Assembly: GCF_014268655.2 (NCBI RefSeq)
Contig: NZ_JABWQX020000001.1
Coordinates: 3,936,001-4,000,000 of the forward strand
Length of the DNA stretch: 64,000 bases
Source of the DNA: Pseudomonas marvdashtae
GTDB taxonomy: Bacteria > Pseudomonadota > Gammaproteobacteria > Pseudomonadales > Pseudomonadaceae
Direction of reading: 5' to 3'
Shown piece after piece: positions 16,547-26,477 of the stretch (its first letter is position 1; each line of letters starts with the position of its first letter). Made by a program: the position numbers and the translations under genes. Under the pieces are notes generated by a model that did no database searches, was not told where the DNA came from, and saw only the letters and a program-made list of their open reading frames with translations.

Positions 16547-19198
16547 TCAGGCTTCATCGTCCATGCCCGGTTGTGCCTGCAAAGGCAAGTGCAAGGTGAT
16601 GCAAGTGCCGCGACCGTCGAGGCCGTCAGCCACGCTGATCCGCCCGCCATGGGCACCGACCATGCCCTGGCAAATCGCCAAGCCCAGCCCGGTGCCCTGC
16701 CCGCCTCGATCACCGCGCGCAGCGGTGTAGAACATGTCGAAGATTTTCTCGCGCTCTGGCTCCGGAATGCCTGGACCTTCGTCGGCCACGGCAAAAAAAA
16801 CTTCGTCCTCCTTCGCCCCAGCGGTGAGCAGCAGCCGTCCGTGAGCGGGGGAAAACCGCGCGGCATTTTCCAGCACATTGACCAGGGCCTGTTCGATCAG
16901 CGCCGCGTGGACATGCAGCAACGGCAAGTCGGCGGGCACTTCGATGCCGACCGCCAGCGGCGCCAGCACCGCCCGAAGCCGGTGCAAGGCACTGGCGACG
17001 ATATCGGCCGGTGAAACCCAATCGCGGGCAAGTTTCAGTGCGCCATGGCCGAGGCGGGTCATGTCGAGCAGGTTCTGGATATAACGATCCAGGCGCTCGG
17101 CCTCGTCGCGGGTGCCTTCGAGCAGCTCGCGGCGATCCTCCAGCGGAATCGCTTCGCCCAGCGCCAACAGGCTGTCGATGCTGCCGCGCATGGACGTCAG
17201 CGGTGTGCGCAGGTCATGGGAGACGGAGGCCAGCAAGGCGCTGCGCAGCTGTTCGGTTTCGCCATGCAGGCGCGCCGCTTCCAGGTCTTGCGCCAATTGC
17301 GCCCGCGCCAGGGCCTGGGCGAGCGGCTGGCTGAGGGCCGCCAGCAAACGTCGGCGTTGACCACTCAACGGCTTGCCGTCCTTGGGGCAAATGCCCAACA
17401 GGCCCAGCGGGCCGCCTTCCGTCGACAACGGCCACCACCACCAACGCCCGGACGGCAACGTGGCGGTGCCGGCGCCGGCCGGTTGATCGTGTTGCCAGGA
17501 CCAGTCGGCGGCGGCGCGCTCGGCCTCGGTGAACGTCAACGGTTCGGCGGTCTCGACGTTCCATCCGTGCTGGCCGTCGCGGTTGAGCAGGCACAGTTGC
17601 AGATCGTCCTCGCTGTTGAGGTGCAGCACGGCGGCGCTGATCACGGCTTGGCGATCGGTCGCGGCGGTCAGTTTGCGCGACAGGTCGAGCAACTCGCCAG
17701 TTTCCTGCTGGGTGTCGCGCAGGGCCTGCAATTGACGACGCTGACGAGCCGCGAGGTTACCGGTCAGGGCGGCCATCAGGAGGAAGAACACCAGCGTCAG
17801 CACGTCTTCTTCGCGTTGGATCGTCAGGGAGAAATTCGGCGGGATGAACAGGAAGTCATAGGCCAGGAACGACAGCGCCGCACAGGCCAACGCCGGGCCG
17901 AGGCTGCTGCGTACCGCCACCAGCAGCACCGCCATCAGAAACACCAAAGAGATGTTGGGCAGCGCCAGCCACCCGGAGACTCCCCAGGCCAGCGCGCTGG
18001 CAGTCGCCGTTGCCACCAGCGCCAGCGCGTAGTCGAATCCACTCTGGGCGGTGCTCGGGCGCAGGCGAGCGGGCGCAGGCGTTTCGTCGCTGTCCAGCAC
18101 GTTGATTTCCAAGCCACGGGCATCGCGCAACAATCGCGAGGCCAGGCCGCCGCCAAACAGTCGCCTGCGCAAACGCCGCCGGGACTGGCCGACCAACACC
18201 AACGTCGCACGACGTTGTGCAGCGTGTTGGATCAAGGTCTTGGCGACCTCCCCGGCGCGCAGCGACACCACCTCGCCGCCGAGGCGTTCGGCCAGTTGCT
18301 GCGCGCTTTGCAGACGCTGGCGGGATGACTCGTCTTGGGCGTCGCCGTTGTCCACATGCACCACGCTCCAGGGCAAATGCCGACGCTGGGCGACGCGGCT
18401 GGCGTGGCGCACCAGCCGTTCGGCCTGAAGGTCGCCGTCCACGCCCACCAACAATCGGCCCCGCACCGCCGGAGCCGACTGGCCCAATTGCCGATAGCCC
18501 TGGGCCAAGTCGTTGTCCACTTGCGCGGCGGCGGTCTGCATGGCCAGTTCGCGCAACGCAGTGAGGTTGGTCTGGGTGAAAAACGCATCGATCGCGGCGC
18601 GGGCCTGCTCCGGCACGTAGACCTTGCCCTCGCGCAGACGCTCGAGCAGCTCGCGCGGCGGCAGGTCGATCAGCAACAACTCATCGGCCTCCTGCAAGAC
18701 CCAGTCCGGCAGCGTTTCACGCACCTGCACGCCGGTGATGCCGCGCACCTGATCGTTGAGGCTTTCCAAGTGCTGGACGTTGACGGTGGTGTAGACATCG
18801 ATGCCGGCGGCGAGCAACTCCTGGATGTCCTGCCAACGCTTGGCATGGCGACTGCCCGGTGCGTTGCTGTGGGCCAGTTCATCCACCAGGACCAGGCTCG
18901 GGTGGGCCGCGAGCAGGCCGTCGAGGTCCATTTCCTCAAGCATCACCCCGCGATATTCCGAACGCACCAGCGGCTGCTGCGCCAGGCCGTTCAACAGGGC
19001 TTCAGTCTCGGCACGCCCGTGGGTCTCGACGACACCGGCAACAACCTCCGTGCCCTGACGCAACCGGGCGTGGGCCGCTTGCAGCATGGCGTAGGTCTTG
19101 CCGACGCCCGGGGCGGCGCCGAGGAAAACCTTGAGGCGACCACGGTCGTGGCGCGGCAGGTTGGCTAACAGTGCATCGGCACGGCCGGAGTCGCTCAT
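16547..19198 (-). CDS. kdpD: KdpD, sensor histidine kinase for potassium limitation
   Basis: 883 aa, full length. Domains in order: the KdpD N-terminal domain with the Walker-A-like GAAPGVGKTYAML near residue 27; a universal-stress-protein domain (about 250-370); four closely packed membrane helices (about 390-495); a GAF-like segment (about 515-640); HisKA with the phosphorylated His in SVSHDLRTPLTSM near residue 665; and HATPase with GPGIPEPEREKIFDMF and GTGLGLAICQGMV. It senses low K+ or turgor and phosphorylates KdpE. Starts 45 bp after the kdpC stop. Confidence 0.96.
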   Translation of the reverse strand: MSDSGRADALLANLPRHDRGRLKVFLGAAPGVGKTYAMLQAAHARLRQGTEVVAGVVETHGRAETEALLNGLAQQPLVRSEYRGVMLEEMDLDGLLAAHPSLVLVDELAHSNAPGSRHAKRWQDIQELLAAGIDVYTTVNVQHLESLNDQVRGITGVQVRETLPDWVLQEADELLLIDLPPRELLERLREGKVYVPEQARAAIDAFFTQTNLTALRELAMQTAAAQVDNDLAQGYRQLGQSAPAVRGRLLVGVDGDLQAERLVRHASRVAQRRHLPWSVVHVDNGDAQDESSRQRLQSAQQLAERLGGEVVSLRAGEVAKTLIQHAAQRRATLVLVGQSRRRLRRRLFGGGLASRLLRDARGLEINVLDSDETPAPARLRPSTAQSGFDYALALVATATASALAWGVSGWLALPNISLVFLMAVLLVAVRSSLGPALACAALSFLAYDFLFIPPNFSLTIQREEDVLTLVFFLLMAALTGNLAARQRRQLQALRDTQQETGELLDLSRKLTAATDRQAVISAAVLHLNSEDDLQLCLLNRDGQHGWNVETAEPLTFTEAERAAADWSWQHDQPAGAGTATLPSGRWWWWPLSTEGGPLGLLGICPKDGKPLSGQRRRLLAALSQPLAQALARAQLAQDLEAARLHGETEQLRSALLASVSHDLRTPLTSMRGSIDSLLALGEAIPLEDRRELLEGTRDEAERLDRYIQNLLDMTRLGHGALKLARDWVSPADIVASALHRLRAVLAPLAVGIEVPADLPLLHVHAALIEQALVNVLENAARFSPAHGRLLLTAGAKEDEVFFAVADEGPGIPEPEREKIFDMFYTAARGDRGGQGTGLGLAICQGMVGAHGGRISVADGLDGRGTCITLHLPLQAQPGMDDEA

Positions 19199-19243
19199 GC
19201 TGCGGGTCTCTTCCAGGTTTGATCAAAACACCCTGCCATCGGG

Positions 19244-19789
19244 TCAGAGTTTTTCCAGCGCCAGGTTCAGCGCCAGCACATTCACCACGGGCGGCCCGAC
19301 CAGGGGCCGCTCGATGTGGCTATCGAGCAACTGCTGCAACGTCGAGACCGGCAGGTTCCTGGCCGCCGCGACACGCGCCAGTTGATAGGCAATCGCGGCC
19401 GGAGGCAAGTGCGGATCCAGCCCGCTGCCGGAGGTGGTGAGCAGCGCCAGCGGCACCGGTCCCTGGCCGGGCACTTGCAGCGCTTGGGCATCAGCGCTCA
19501 CCCGCGCGGCCAATGCCGGATTGCTCGGCGAAAAGTTGCTCGCGCCGCTGGCCACCGTGGCGAAGGCGCCCGCCGAGGGACGCGGATGAAACCAGCCATC
19601 GCCGACAAAATCCTGGGCGATCAACCGAGAGCCGCGAACCTTGCCGTCGGCGTCATGGACCAGGCTGCCGTTGGCCTGGTCCGGGAAGGCGAGTTGCGCC
19701 ACGCCGGTGACCAGCAAGGGGTAGGCGACGCCGGTGATAAGGGTCATCAGTAGTAACAGGCTCAGGGCCGGGCGGATCAGAGTAAACAT
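19244..19789 (-). CDS. kdpC: KdpC, accessory subunit of the K+-transporting ATPase
   Basis: 181 aa. One N-terminal membrane helix (about 6-28) anchors a soluble domain with the family segments [17 protein letters not shown], and [14 protein letters not shown]. It stabilises the KdpFABC complex and is thought to help ATP binding by KdpB. Unusually for a subunit whose gene is normally adjacent to kdpB, the start is separated from the kdpB stop by 192 bp containing a REPIN. Confidence 0.95.
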   Translation of the reverse strand: MFTLIRPALSLLLLMTLITGVAYPLLVTGVAQLAFPDQANGSLVHDADGKVRGSRLIAQDFVGDGWFHPRPSAGAFATVASGASNFSPSNPALAARVSADAQALQVPGQGPVPLALLTTSGSGLDPHLPPAAIAYQLARVAAARNLPVSTLQQLLDSHIERPLVGPPVVNVLALNLALEKL

Positions 19790-19831
19790 CTAGAACTCCT
19801 CAATTGAAAACACATCTGTGAGTGGACACAT

Positions 19832-19964
19832 CTGTGGCGAGGGGATTTATCCCCGCTGGGTTGCGGAGCAGCCCAAAACATCCTTCATCGTCGTGTCTGA
19901 TTACCGCAGTAACAATCTTGGGTCTGCTGCGCAGACCAGCGGGGATAAATCCCCTCGCCACAAG
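19832..19964. repeat. REPIN inside the kdp operon, between kdpB and kdpC
   Basis: Two inverted REP copies with the variant core TGTGGCGAGGGGATTTATCCCC sit at 19832-19875 and 19921-19964. Together they fill most of the 192-bp kdpB-kdpC gap. The arms are closely matched to the single REP near 28150 and differ in the stem from the copies near 11808 and 63544. On the mRNA this would form a strong structure between two cistrons that are usually translated in stoichiometric amounts. Confidence 0.85.
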
Positions 19965-19981
19965 GGCCAGCGTTTCTTCGC

Positions 19982-22039
19982 TCAAACCAACCCCAATCCC
20001 GTCAGCAGCAGGTCAATTGCCTTGATCCCCACGAACGGCACGGCGATTCCGCCCAGGCCATAGATCAACAGATTGCGTCGCAGCAACGCCGCCGCGCTCG
20101 CCGCTTGCACGCGCACGCCGCGCAGGGCCAGGGGAATCAGCACGACGATGATCAAGGCGTTGAAAACGATGGCCGAGAGGATTGCGCTCTGCGGGCTGGC
20201 CAGGTGCATGACGTTGAGCACGCCGAGCTGTGGATAAATCGAGGCGAACAGCGCCGGCAGGATCGCGAAATACTTGGCGATGTCGTTGGCAATGGAAAAC
20301 GTCGTCAGCGCCCCACGCGTCACCAGCAACTCCTTGCCGATCTGCACCACGTCCAGCAGCTTGGTCGGATCGCTGTCGAGGTCGACCATGTTGGCCGCTT
20401 CGCGCGCCGCCTGGGTGCCGTCGTTCATTGCCATGCCGACATCGGCCTGGGCCAGGGCCGGGGCGTCGTTGGCGCCGTCGCCGCACATGGCGACCAGCCG
20501 GCCATCGTTCTGCTCAAGGCGAATGCGCGCCAGTTTTTTCTCCGGCGTGGCCTCGGCCAGCACGTCGTCGACACCCGCCTCGGCCGCGATGGCGGCGGCG
20601 GTCAGCGGGTTGTCGCCGGTGACCATGACGGTGCGGATCCCCAACTTGCGCAGCTCGGCAAAGCGTTCGCGGATGCCGGGCTTGACCACGTCCTTGAGAT
20701 GGATGGCACCGAGCAGTTTGCCGTCCACGCAAACCAGCAAGGGAGTCCCGCCGCTCTGGGCGATCTTGTCGATTTCCCGCGCCAGAGCCGCCGGCAATTC
20801 AGCGCGAGGCAGACCGATGAAACTCAACAGTGAATCCACCGCACCCTTGCGATAGACACGGCCCTGGTAATCGACACCGGACAACCGAGTCTCGGCGCTG
20901 AACGGCACGGCAGTGAGCAACTGCGCCGCTGGCTCGGGCTGCGAATGCAAGCCGCGCAAGAACTCGACGATGGATTTGCCCTCCGCCGTGTCATCGGCCA
21001 ACGAGGCGAATAGCGCGCCTTCGGCCAACTCCTTCGCGCTCACCCCTGGCGCTGCATAAACCGCCGAGCACCGACGGTTGCCAAACGTAATGGTGCCGGT
21101 CTTGTCCAGCATCAGCACGTGCACATCCCCCGCCGCCTCGACCGCGCGGCCGGACTTGGCGATGACGTTCAGGCGCACCAGCCGATCCATCCCGGCGATG
21201 CCGATGGCCGAGAGCAGGCCGCCTATGGTGGTCGGAATCAACGTCACCAACAGCGCCACGAGAAACACCAACGGCAAGCTGCCGTTGGCGAAATGCGCGA
21301 ACGGTTGCAGCGTCACCACCACCAGCAGGAAGATCAGCGTCAAGCCGATCAGCAGGATATCCAGCGCCACTTCGTTGGGTGTCTTCTGACGCTTGGCGCC
21401 TTCGACCAGGGCGATCATGCGATCCAGGGTGGACTCGCCGGGGTTACTGGTGATGCGCACCAGGAGCCAGTCCGACACCAGCCGCGTATTGCCGGTGACG
21501 GCCGAGCGATCACCGCCGGATTCGCGGATGACCGGCGCCGACTCCCCGGTAATCGCTGCCTCATTGACCGCCGCGATGCCTTCGATCACTTCACCGTCGC
21601 CGGGAATCATCTCCCCCGCCGCGACGCGCACCACATCACCTTTGCGCAGGCGGGTGGCGGGTATCACTTCGAAACCCTGCGCAACCTGACGGCGAGCGCT
21701 CAAGCCTTCGCTGCCGGCCTTGAGGCTGTCGGCACGGGCCTTGCCGCGCCCTTCGGCCAAGGCTTCGGCGAAGTTGGCAAACAGCACGGTGAACCACAGC
21801 CACAGCGCGATTTGCGCGGCGACGAAGGTCGGCACGGCGTTGTCGGGAATAAAGCAGAGCACCGTGGTGAGGATCGCGGTCAGTTCCACCACCAGCATCA
21901 CCGGCGCGCGGTGCAATTGGCGCGGGTCGAGCTTGACGAAGGCTTGCACCAACGCCGGACGCCATAGCGCCGACATATTGGTTTTTGGTTGCTCCGGCGT
22001 CTTGGCGACGACGGTCTTGCTCATCGGCATGTTCATCAT
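19982..22039 (-). CDS. kdpB: KdpB, ATP-hydrolysing subunit of the K+-transporting ATPase
   Basis: 685 aa P-type ATPase. It couples ATP hydrolysis to K+ uptake through KdpA. Seen: the actuator-domain TGES motif ([10 protein letters not shown]), the phosphorylation site in [14 protein letters not shown] near residue 308, the KGA motif in the nucleotide domain (YRKGAVDS), and [16 protein letters not shown] in the hinge. About seven membrane helices are arranged in the usual 3+1+3 pattern. The ATG at 22039 has GAGG at the right distance and stands 7 bases after the kdpA stop codon, so the two genes are coupled; a TTG one codon upstream is less likely. Confidence 0.96.
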   Translation of the reverse strand: MMNMPMSKTVVAKTPEQPKTNMSALWRPALVQAFVKLDPRQLHRAPVMLVVELTAILTTVLCFIPDNAVPTFVAAQIALWLWFTVLFANFAEALAEGRGKARADSLKAGSEGLSARRQVAQGFEVIPATRLRKGDVVRVAAGEMIPGDGEVIEGIAAVNEAAITGESAPVIRESGGDRSAVTGNTRLVSDWLLVRITSNPGESTLDRMIALVEGAKRQKTPNEVALDILLIGLTLIFLLVVVTLQPFAHFANGSLPLVFLVALLVTLIPTTIGGLLSAIGIAGMDRLVRLNVIAKSGRAVEAAGDVHVLMLDKTGTITFGNRRCSAVYAAPGVSAKELAEGALFASLADDTAEGKSIVEFLRGLHSQPEPAAQLLTAVPFSAETRLSGVDYQGRVYRKGAVDSLLSFIGLPRAELPAALAREIDKIAQSGGTPLLVCVDGKLLGAIHLKDVVKPGIRERFAELRKLGIRTVMVTGDNPLTAAAIAAEAGVDDVLAEATPEKKLARIRLEQNDGRLVAMCGDGANDAPALAQADVGMAMNDGTQAAREAANMVDLDSDPTKLLDVVQIGKELLVTRGALTTFSIANDIAKYFAILPALFASIYPQLGVLNVMHLASPQSAILSAIVFNALIIVVLIPLALRGVRVQAASAAALLRRNLLIYGLGGIAVPFVGIKAIDLLLTGLGLV

Positions 22040-22046
22040 CAATTCC

Positions 22047-23741
22047 TCAGAAACCCAGGCTCAGGTGTTCGGCAATCGGGCCCAGTGCCAGGGTCGGCAG
22101 GAAGGTCAGGCCGCCCACCAACAGGATGGTCACGGTCAGCAGGGTCACGAACAGCGGGCCGTGGGTGGGAAAGCTGTTCTGGCCGATGGGTGCGGCTTTC
22201 TTCATCGCCAGGCTGCCGGCCAACGCCAGCACCGGCAGGATGTAGCCGAACCGGCCGATCAACATGCCCAGGCCCAGCATCAAGTTATGAAACGGCGTGT
22301 TGGCGCCGAAACCGGCGAATGCCGAACCGTTGTTCGCCCCCGCCGAGGTGTAGGCGTAGAGCAACTGGCTGAAACCGTGGGCACTGGGATTGCTCACCGC
22401 GGCAGCCGGCCCCGGCAGGCTGGCAGCGATGGCGCCCAACACCAGCACGCTCACCGGCATCACCAGCAGCGTCACCACCAGCAACTGCACTTCCCGGGCA
22501 CCGAGCTTCTTGCCCAGGTATTCCGGTGTGCGACCGATCATCAACCCAGCGAGGAACACCGCGATCAGCACGTTCAGCAGCATCCCGTAGAGCCCGGCGC
22601 CGACGCCGCCGAAGATCACTTCGCCGACCATCATGTTCATCAACGCCACCATGCCGCTCAACGGGTTGAGGCTGTCGTGCATGGCGTTGACCGAGCCATT
22701 GGACGCCGCCGTGGTGGTCACCGACCAGAGCACCGTGGCGGTGGTGCCGAAACGCGCTTCCTTTCCTTCCAGCGGTGCGGCTTGTTCAACGGCCGCGATG
22801 TCGAGGGTCGGATTAGGCTGCAACTCGGCCCATAGCGAAGTCGCACCGCCGATGAGGAACAGCGCGAGCATGCAGGCGATGATCGCCCGGCTCTGGCGCA
22901 GGTCCTTGACGTAATGCCCGAAGGTGAACACCAGCGCTGCCGGGATCAGGATGATCGAAGCCACTTCGAACAGATTGCTCCAGGCCGTCGGGTTCTCGAA
23001 CGGGTGCGCCGAGTTGACGCCGAAGAAACCGCCGCCATTGGTGCCCAGTTGCTTGATCGCGATCTGACTGGCCGCCGGGCCGAGGGGAATCACCTGGTCC
23101 ACGCCCTGCATCGTCACCCCGTGCACGTAATGCGCGAGGGTTTGCGGCACGCCCTGCCAGACCAAGAACAGCGCCAGCAACAGACACAGCGGCAGCAATC
23201 CGTAGAGCGTGGCGCGGGTCATGTCGACCCAGAAGTTGCCGAGGGTCGCGGCGGACTTGCGCCCGATTCCGCGACACAGCGCCACCAGCACGGCCAGGCC
23301 GGTGGCGGCGCTGACAAAATTCTGCACCGTCAGGCCGACCATCTGGCTCAAGTAACTGAGCGACGCTTCGCCGCTGTAGGACTGCCAATTGGTGTTGGTC
23401 ATGAAACTGACGGCGGTGTTGAAGGCCTGGGTCCACTCCATGCCGGGCAACTGTTCGGTATTAAAGGGCAAATGTCCCTGCAGCAACAGGATCGCGAACA
23501 ACAACACGAACCCCGCCAAGTTGAAGGCGAGCAAGGCCAAGGTGTATTTCTGCCAACTCTGCTCTGCGCTGGCATCGACGCCCGACACGCGATAACAACC
23601 GCGCTCCAGCGGGCCGAGGATCGGTGAAAGCCACGTGCGCTGGCCCTCCATCACGCGATAATAAAAGCGCCCCAGGAACGGTGCCGGAATCAGCACCAGC
23701 GCGAAAAAGCCAAGGATCAGGCCGAAGTCATAACCGTGCAT
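22047..23741 (-). CDS. kdpA: KdpA, potassium-binding subunit of the K+-transporting ATPase
   Basis: 564 aa with about ten membrane helices and four SKT-type selectivity loops; [30 protein letters not shown] and [19 protein letters not shown] are readily visible pore-loop segments. It selects and conducts K+ in the high-affinity KdpFABC pump of the inner membrane. The ATG at 23741 is 8 bases downstream of the kdpF stop. Confidence 0.96.
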   Translation of the reverse strand: MHGYDFGLILGFFALVLIPAPFLGRFYYRVMEGQRTWLSPILGPLERGCYRVSGVDASAEQSWQKYTLALLAFNLAGFVLLFAILLLQGHLPFNTEQLPGMEWTQAFNTAVSFMTNTNWQSYSGEASLSYLSQMVGLTVQNFVSAATGLAVLVALCRGIGRKSAATLGNFWVDMTRATLYGLLPLCLLLALFLVWQGVPQTLAHYVHGVTMQGVDQVIPLGPAASQIAIKQLGTNGGGFFGVNSAHPFENPTAWSNLFEVASIILIPAALVFTFGHYVKDLRQSRAIIACMLALFLIGGATSLWAELQPNPTLDIAAVEQAAPLEGKEARFGTTATVLWSVTTTAASNGSVNAMHDSLNPLSGMVALMNMMVGEVIFGGVGAGLYGMLLNVLIAVFLAGLMIGRTPEYLGKKLGAREVQLLVVTLLVMPVSVLVLGAIAASLPGPAAAVSNPSAHGFSQLLYAYTSAGANNGSAFAGFGANTPFHNLMLGLGMLIGRFGYILPVLALAGSLAMKKAAPIGQNSFPTHGPLFVTLLTVTILLVGGLTFLPTLALGPIAEHLSLGF

Positions 23742-23749
23742 AGCCGCTC

Positions 23750-23839
23750 CTAACTCCGGTCCGCGCGCAACAGCGCAACCAGTAGATAAATGAACAGCGC
23801 CACTGCCAGCAGCAGCGACACCCCGTCCAGAACACTCAT
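23750..23839 (-). CDS. kdpF: KdpF, small membrane subunit of the Kdp complex
   Basis: A 29-residue single-helix peptide with the hydrophobic stretch at about 7-24 and a basic C-terminal end. This is the normal size of KdpF, which stabilises the KdpABC complex in the membrane. The ATG at 23839 has GGAG 7 bases upstream. It is the first gene of the kdp operon, directly before kdpA, and is easily missed because it is so short. Confidence 0.88.
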   Translation of the reverse strand: MSVLDGVSLLLAVALFIYLLVALLRADRS

Positions 23840-23892
23840 GGGATTTCTCCGTGGTACGGCGTCTTGCCGCGTGTGGTGATTGTCGGCAGGAA

Positions 23893-23950
23893 GGGTGTAA
23901 AGGGACGAGATCGAGGAAGGGGTTGGGGGATAAAGAATGCGTAAAGAATG
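23893..23950 (-). promoter_or_regulatory. Candidate KdpE-binding region upstream of kdpF
   Basis: On the minus strand the 9-mer CATTCTTTA occurs twice (23950-23942 and 23939-23931) in direct orientation with an 11-bp period. A third related CTTTA lies in CCCTTTACACCC at 23904-23893, 33 bp (three periods) further. Tandem sites one helical turn apart are usual for OmpR-family regulators, and TTTACACCC also occurs in the E. coli kdp control region as I remember it. The site is 55-110 bp before the kdpF ATG. Binding by KdpE is inferred. Confidence 0.5.
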
Positions 23951-24119
23951 ATGGTTGATCACGTGGGGCTCGCTAGAACTCCAACAGCGCCAGTTATATT
24001 CCCACGCGCTTGGCTTTACAGTTCCCGAGATGGATCGACACGTCTATTGCGCTACCCGGCTCATGCCGACAAGCTATAGCAAATGCAACATCCATTTTAT
24101 TGAAGAGGGCTGGGGTCAT

Positions 24120-25202
24120 ATGCGTATCCTCATCACCGGCGGGGCCGGTTTCATAGGCTCTGCCCTGATTCGCGAGCTGATCGAGCATTCTGAGCATTCG
24201 GTCCTCAACCTTGACAAGCTGACCTACGCAGGCAATCTCGAATCGCTCGTCAGCGTTGCCTGCGACGCTCGCTATGAATTCGTTCAAGCCGATATTGTCG
24301 ATCAGGCAACCATCAGCGCGGTGCTGGACAGTTTCCGACCGGAAGCGGTCATGCATCTCGCTGCAGAATCCCATGTTGATCGTTCGATTGACGGGCCATC
24401 AGACTTCATCCAAACGAACATCGTCGGCACGTACAGCTTGCTGGAAGCAACCCGCGCTTATTGGCAATCCCTCCCTGAGCCGGAGAAAACAGCGTTTCGT
24501 TTTCATCACATTTCTACTGATGAGGTGTATGGCGACCTGCACGGCGCTAATGATTTGTTCACGGAAACAACCTCCTATGCGCCCAGCTCGCCATACTCGG
24601 CCAGTAAAGCCGCTTCCGATCATCTGGTTCGCGCGTGGCATCGCACATACGGCCTGCCCGTCCTGCTAACCAACTGTTCAAATAATTATGGGCCGTTCCA
24701 CTTCCCCGAGAAGCTCATTCCGCTTGTCATTCTAAATGCTTTGGCTGGCAAGCCATTACCGGTGTATGGGAACGGCATGCAGGTTCGTGACTGGCTGTTC
24801 GTTGAAGATCATGCCCGAGCGCTGATCAAGGTAGTTACTCAGGGCAAAATCGGAGAGACCTACAATATCGGTGGGCATAACGAGCAAAAGAACATCGATG
24901 TGGTCCGGGGAATCTGCCAATTGTTGGAAGAACTCGCACCGCAAAAGCCTGCAGGCAGCGCCAAGTATGCCGACCTGATAACCTACGTGCAGGACCGTCC
25001 TGGCCACGATTTGCGATACGCTATCGATGCGGGGAAAATCGAGCGTGAACTGGGCTGGGTACCGCAAGAAACGTTCGAGTCCGGGCTTCGTAAAACAGTC
25101 AAATGGTACCTGGACAATCTAGAATGGTGCCGTCGCGTTCAGGACGGCAGTTATCAAGGCGAACGCCTTGGTTTCTTAAATAGAAAGGAGCTACTCGCAT
25201 AA
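24120..25202 (+). CDS. rmlB: dTDP-glucose 4,6-dehydratase
   Basis: 360 aa extended SDR. It converts dTDP-glucose to dTDP-4-keto-6-deoxyglucose in the cytoplasm. NAD-binding [10 protein letters not shown] near residue 8, [11 protein letters not shown] near residue 80, the catalytic [10 protein letters not shown] (Thr-Asp-Glu) near residue 130 and YSASKAASD (Tyr and Lys) near residue 160 are all present. The ATG at 24120 gives MRILITGG, the normal N-terminus; the frame is open 55 codons upstream but that part is not coding. The stop codon overlaps the rmlA start by one base. The usual partners rmlC and rmlD are absent. The upstream gap to kdpF (23951-24119) holds no other gene. Confidence 0.95.
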   Translation: MRILITGGAGFIGSALIRELIEHSEHSVLNLDKLTYAGNLESLVSVACDARYEFVQADIVDQATISAVLDSFRPEAVMHLAAESHVDRSIDGPSDFIQTNIVGTYSLLEATRAYWQSLPEPEKTAFRFHHISTDEVYGDLHGANDLFTETTSYAPSSPYSASKAASDHLVRAWHRTYGLPVLLTNCSNNYGPFHFPEKLIPLVILNALAGKPLPVYGNGMQVRDWLFVEDHARALIKVVTQGKIGETYNIGGHNEQKNIDVVRGICQLLEELAPQKPAGSAKYADLITYVQDRPGHDLRYAIDAGKIERELGWVPQETFESGLRKTVKWYLDNLEWCRRVQDGSYQGERLGFLNRKELLA

Positions 25203-26071
25203 TGAAAGGTATCGTATTGGCGGGCGGCTCTGGCACGCGCCTGCATCCCATCACTCTAGGTGTGTCAAAACAGCTGTTGCCAGTTTATGACAAACCAATG
25301 ATCTACTATCCAATATCGGTATTAATGCTGGCTGGCATCAAGGAAATATTGATCATTTCCACTCCGCATGATTTGCCGCAATACCAGAACTTATTGCACG
25401 ACGGTAGCCAGTTCGGGGTTAAGTTAAGTTATGCGATCCAACCATCACCAGATGGCTTGGCCCAGGCCTTTCTAATTGGCGAAGAGTTTATCGGCACTGA
25501 GCCAGTGTGTCTGATTCTTGGAGACAATATTTTCCATGGGGCGTGTTTCGGTGCGCTGCTGCAACGAGCAGCCGAACGCCCTTCGGGGGCGACTGTGTTT
25601 GGGTATTGGGTAAAGGATCCCGAGCGCTTCGGAGTGGTCGATTTTGATAGCAATGGTTGCGCCTTATCGATCGAAGAAAAACCTCAAAAGCCAAAATCCA
25701 ACTACGCGGTTACCGGCTTGTATTTTTACGATAACGACGTGATTGAAATTGCCAAGGCAGTCAAGCCCTCAGCACGTGGCGAGCTGGAAATCACTGACGT
25801 TAACAATGCCTATCTTCAGCGTGGCGATTTACAGGTAGAACGCTTGGGTCGGGGCTTTGCCTGGCTAGACACTGGCACCCATGACAGCTTGGTTGAGGCC
25901 TCGCAATACGTACAGACCATTGAGCATCGTCAAGGTCTTAAACTCGCCTGTCTGGAGGAAATTGGCTATGATCAAGGCTGGATTAGCCGAGAAAAATTGC
26001 TTGAGCGCGCACACTTTTTTGGCAAGATTGGATACGGACAATACCTAGCCAAGGTTGCGGGAAAAGAATGA
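25202..26071 (+). CDS. rmlA: Glucose-1-phosphate thymidylyltransferase
   Basis: 289 aa, full length. It makes dTDP-glucose from dTTP and glucose-1-phosphate, the first step to dTDP-6-deoxysugars. The nucleotide-binding GGSGTRLHP is near residue 8, [17 protein letters not shown] near residue 21, LGDNIFHG near residue 108, and [20 protein letters not shown] near residue 158. Coupled to rmlB by a one-base overlap. The codon use is less G+C-rich than in the kdp operon. With no rmlCD here, the product probably serves the fdtABC genes of the O-antigen cluster. Confidence 0.95.
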   Translation: MKGIVLAGGSGTRLHPITLGVSKQLLPVYDKPMIYYPISVLMLAGIKEILIISTPHDLPQYQNLLHDGSQFGVKLSYAIQPSPDGLAQAFLIGEEFIGTEPVCLILGDNIFHGACFGALLQRAAERPSGATVFGYWVKDPERFGVVDFDSNGCALSIEEKPQKPKSNYAVTGLYFYDNDVIEIAKAVKPSARGELEITDVNNAYLQRGDLQVERLGRGFAWLDTGTHDSLVEASQYVQTIEHRQGLKLACLEEIGYDQGWISREKLLERAHFFGKIGYGQYLAKVAGKE

Positions 26072-26181
26072 TGAAACTCTGATCAGCCAAGAGCATCCCT
26101 TAAGCCACGAGACCTTTTATTATTTTGCGGTCCAAGGCTGGGTATCCTGGCTTGGCTTCGCTAGGTTATCTGCGAGCTATA

Positions 26182-26211
26182 GGGCAACGTTATCGTCTGT
26201 TGCCCCTTTTT
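26182..26211 (+). terminator. Intrinsic terminator after rmlBA
   Basis: A 7-bp stem (26182-26188 with 26199-26205) followed by a C and five T. It lies about 110 bp beyond the rmlA stop codon. Between the stop codon and this hairpin I see no gene. Confidence 0.7.
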
Positions 26212-26416
26212 CCCCACGCGTATAACGGCGGGCTGCAAAGTTAGCTATTCCTTTTCAGGCCATACTCTTTGTTGCTGCCAGCAGCCTTATACGGGTGCGC
26301 AAGAAAACTGCATGCAATGAGCTAAAGCGCTGAACTGGGGCACGCGCGCCCTCCACCAAAGATGAAATATCTCCAATACGACCTGATTCCTCCCATTACG
26401 ACCGCCCAAACCACAC

Positions 26417-26432
26417 TGGCACGCCCACTGCA
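26417..26432 (+). promoter_or_regulatory. Sigma-54 promoter before the permease gene
   Basis: TGGCACGCCCACTGCA matches the RpoN consensus TGGCACGN4TTGCW at all positions but one (C for the first T of TTGC), with exact GG-to-GC spacing. The expected transcription start is around 26442 and the permease ATG is at 26478. I did not find a convincing NtrC-type palindrome in the 200 bp upstream, so the activator is unknown. The rest of the 26212-26416 stretch shows no gene. Confidence 0.7.
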
Positions 26433-26477
26433 CGGACCCTCCCCAGCGCTTTTGCTACTTATCGAGGGGAGCCACCG

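Noticed and set aside
17045..18328. A 427-codon plus-strand frame opposite kdpD
   Set aside because: Antisense shadow of a clearly conserved gene; Arg/Gln/His-rich translation.
26072..26477. A possible small gene or riboswitch in the rmlA-permease gap
   Set aside because: No ORF with a ribosome binding site and no conserved riboswitch core could be recognised; only the terminator and the sigma-54 promoter are supported.
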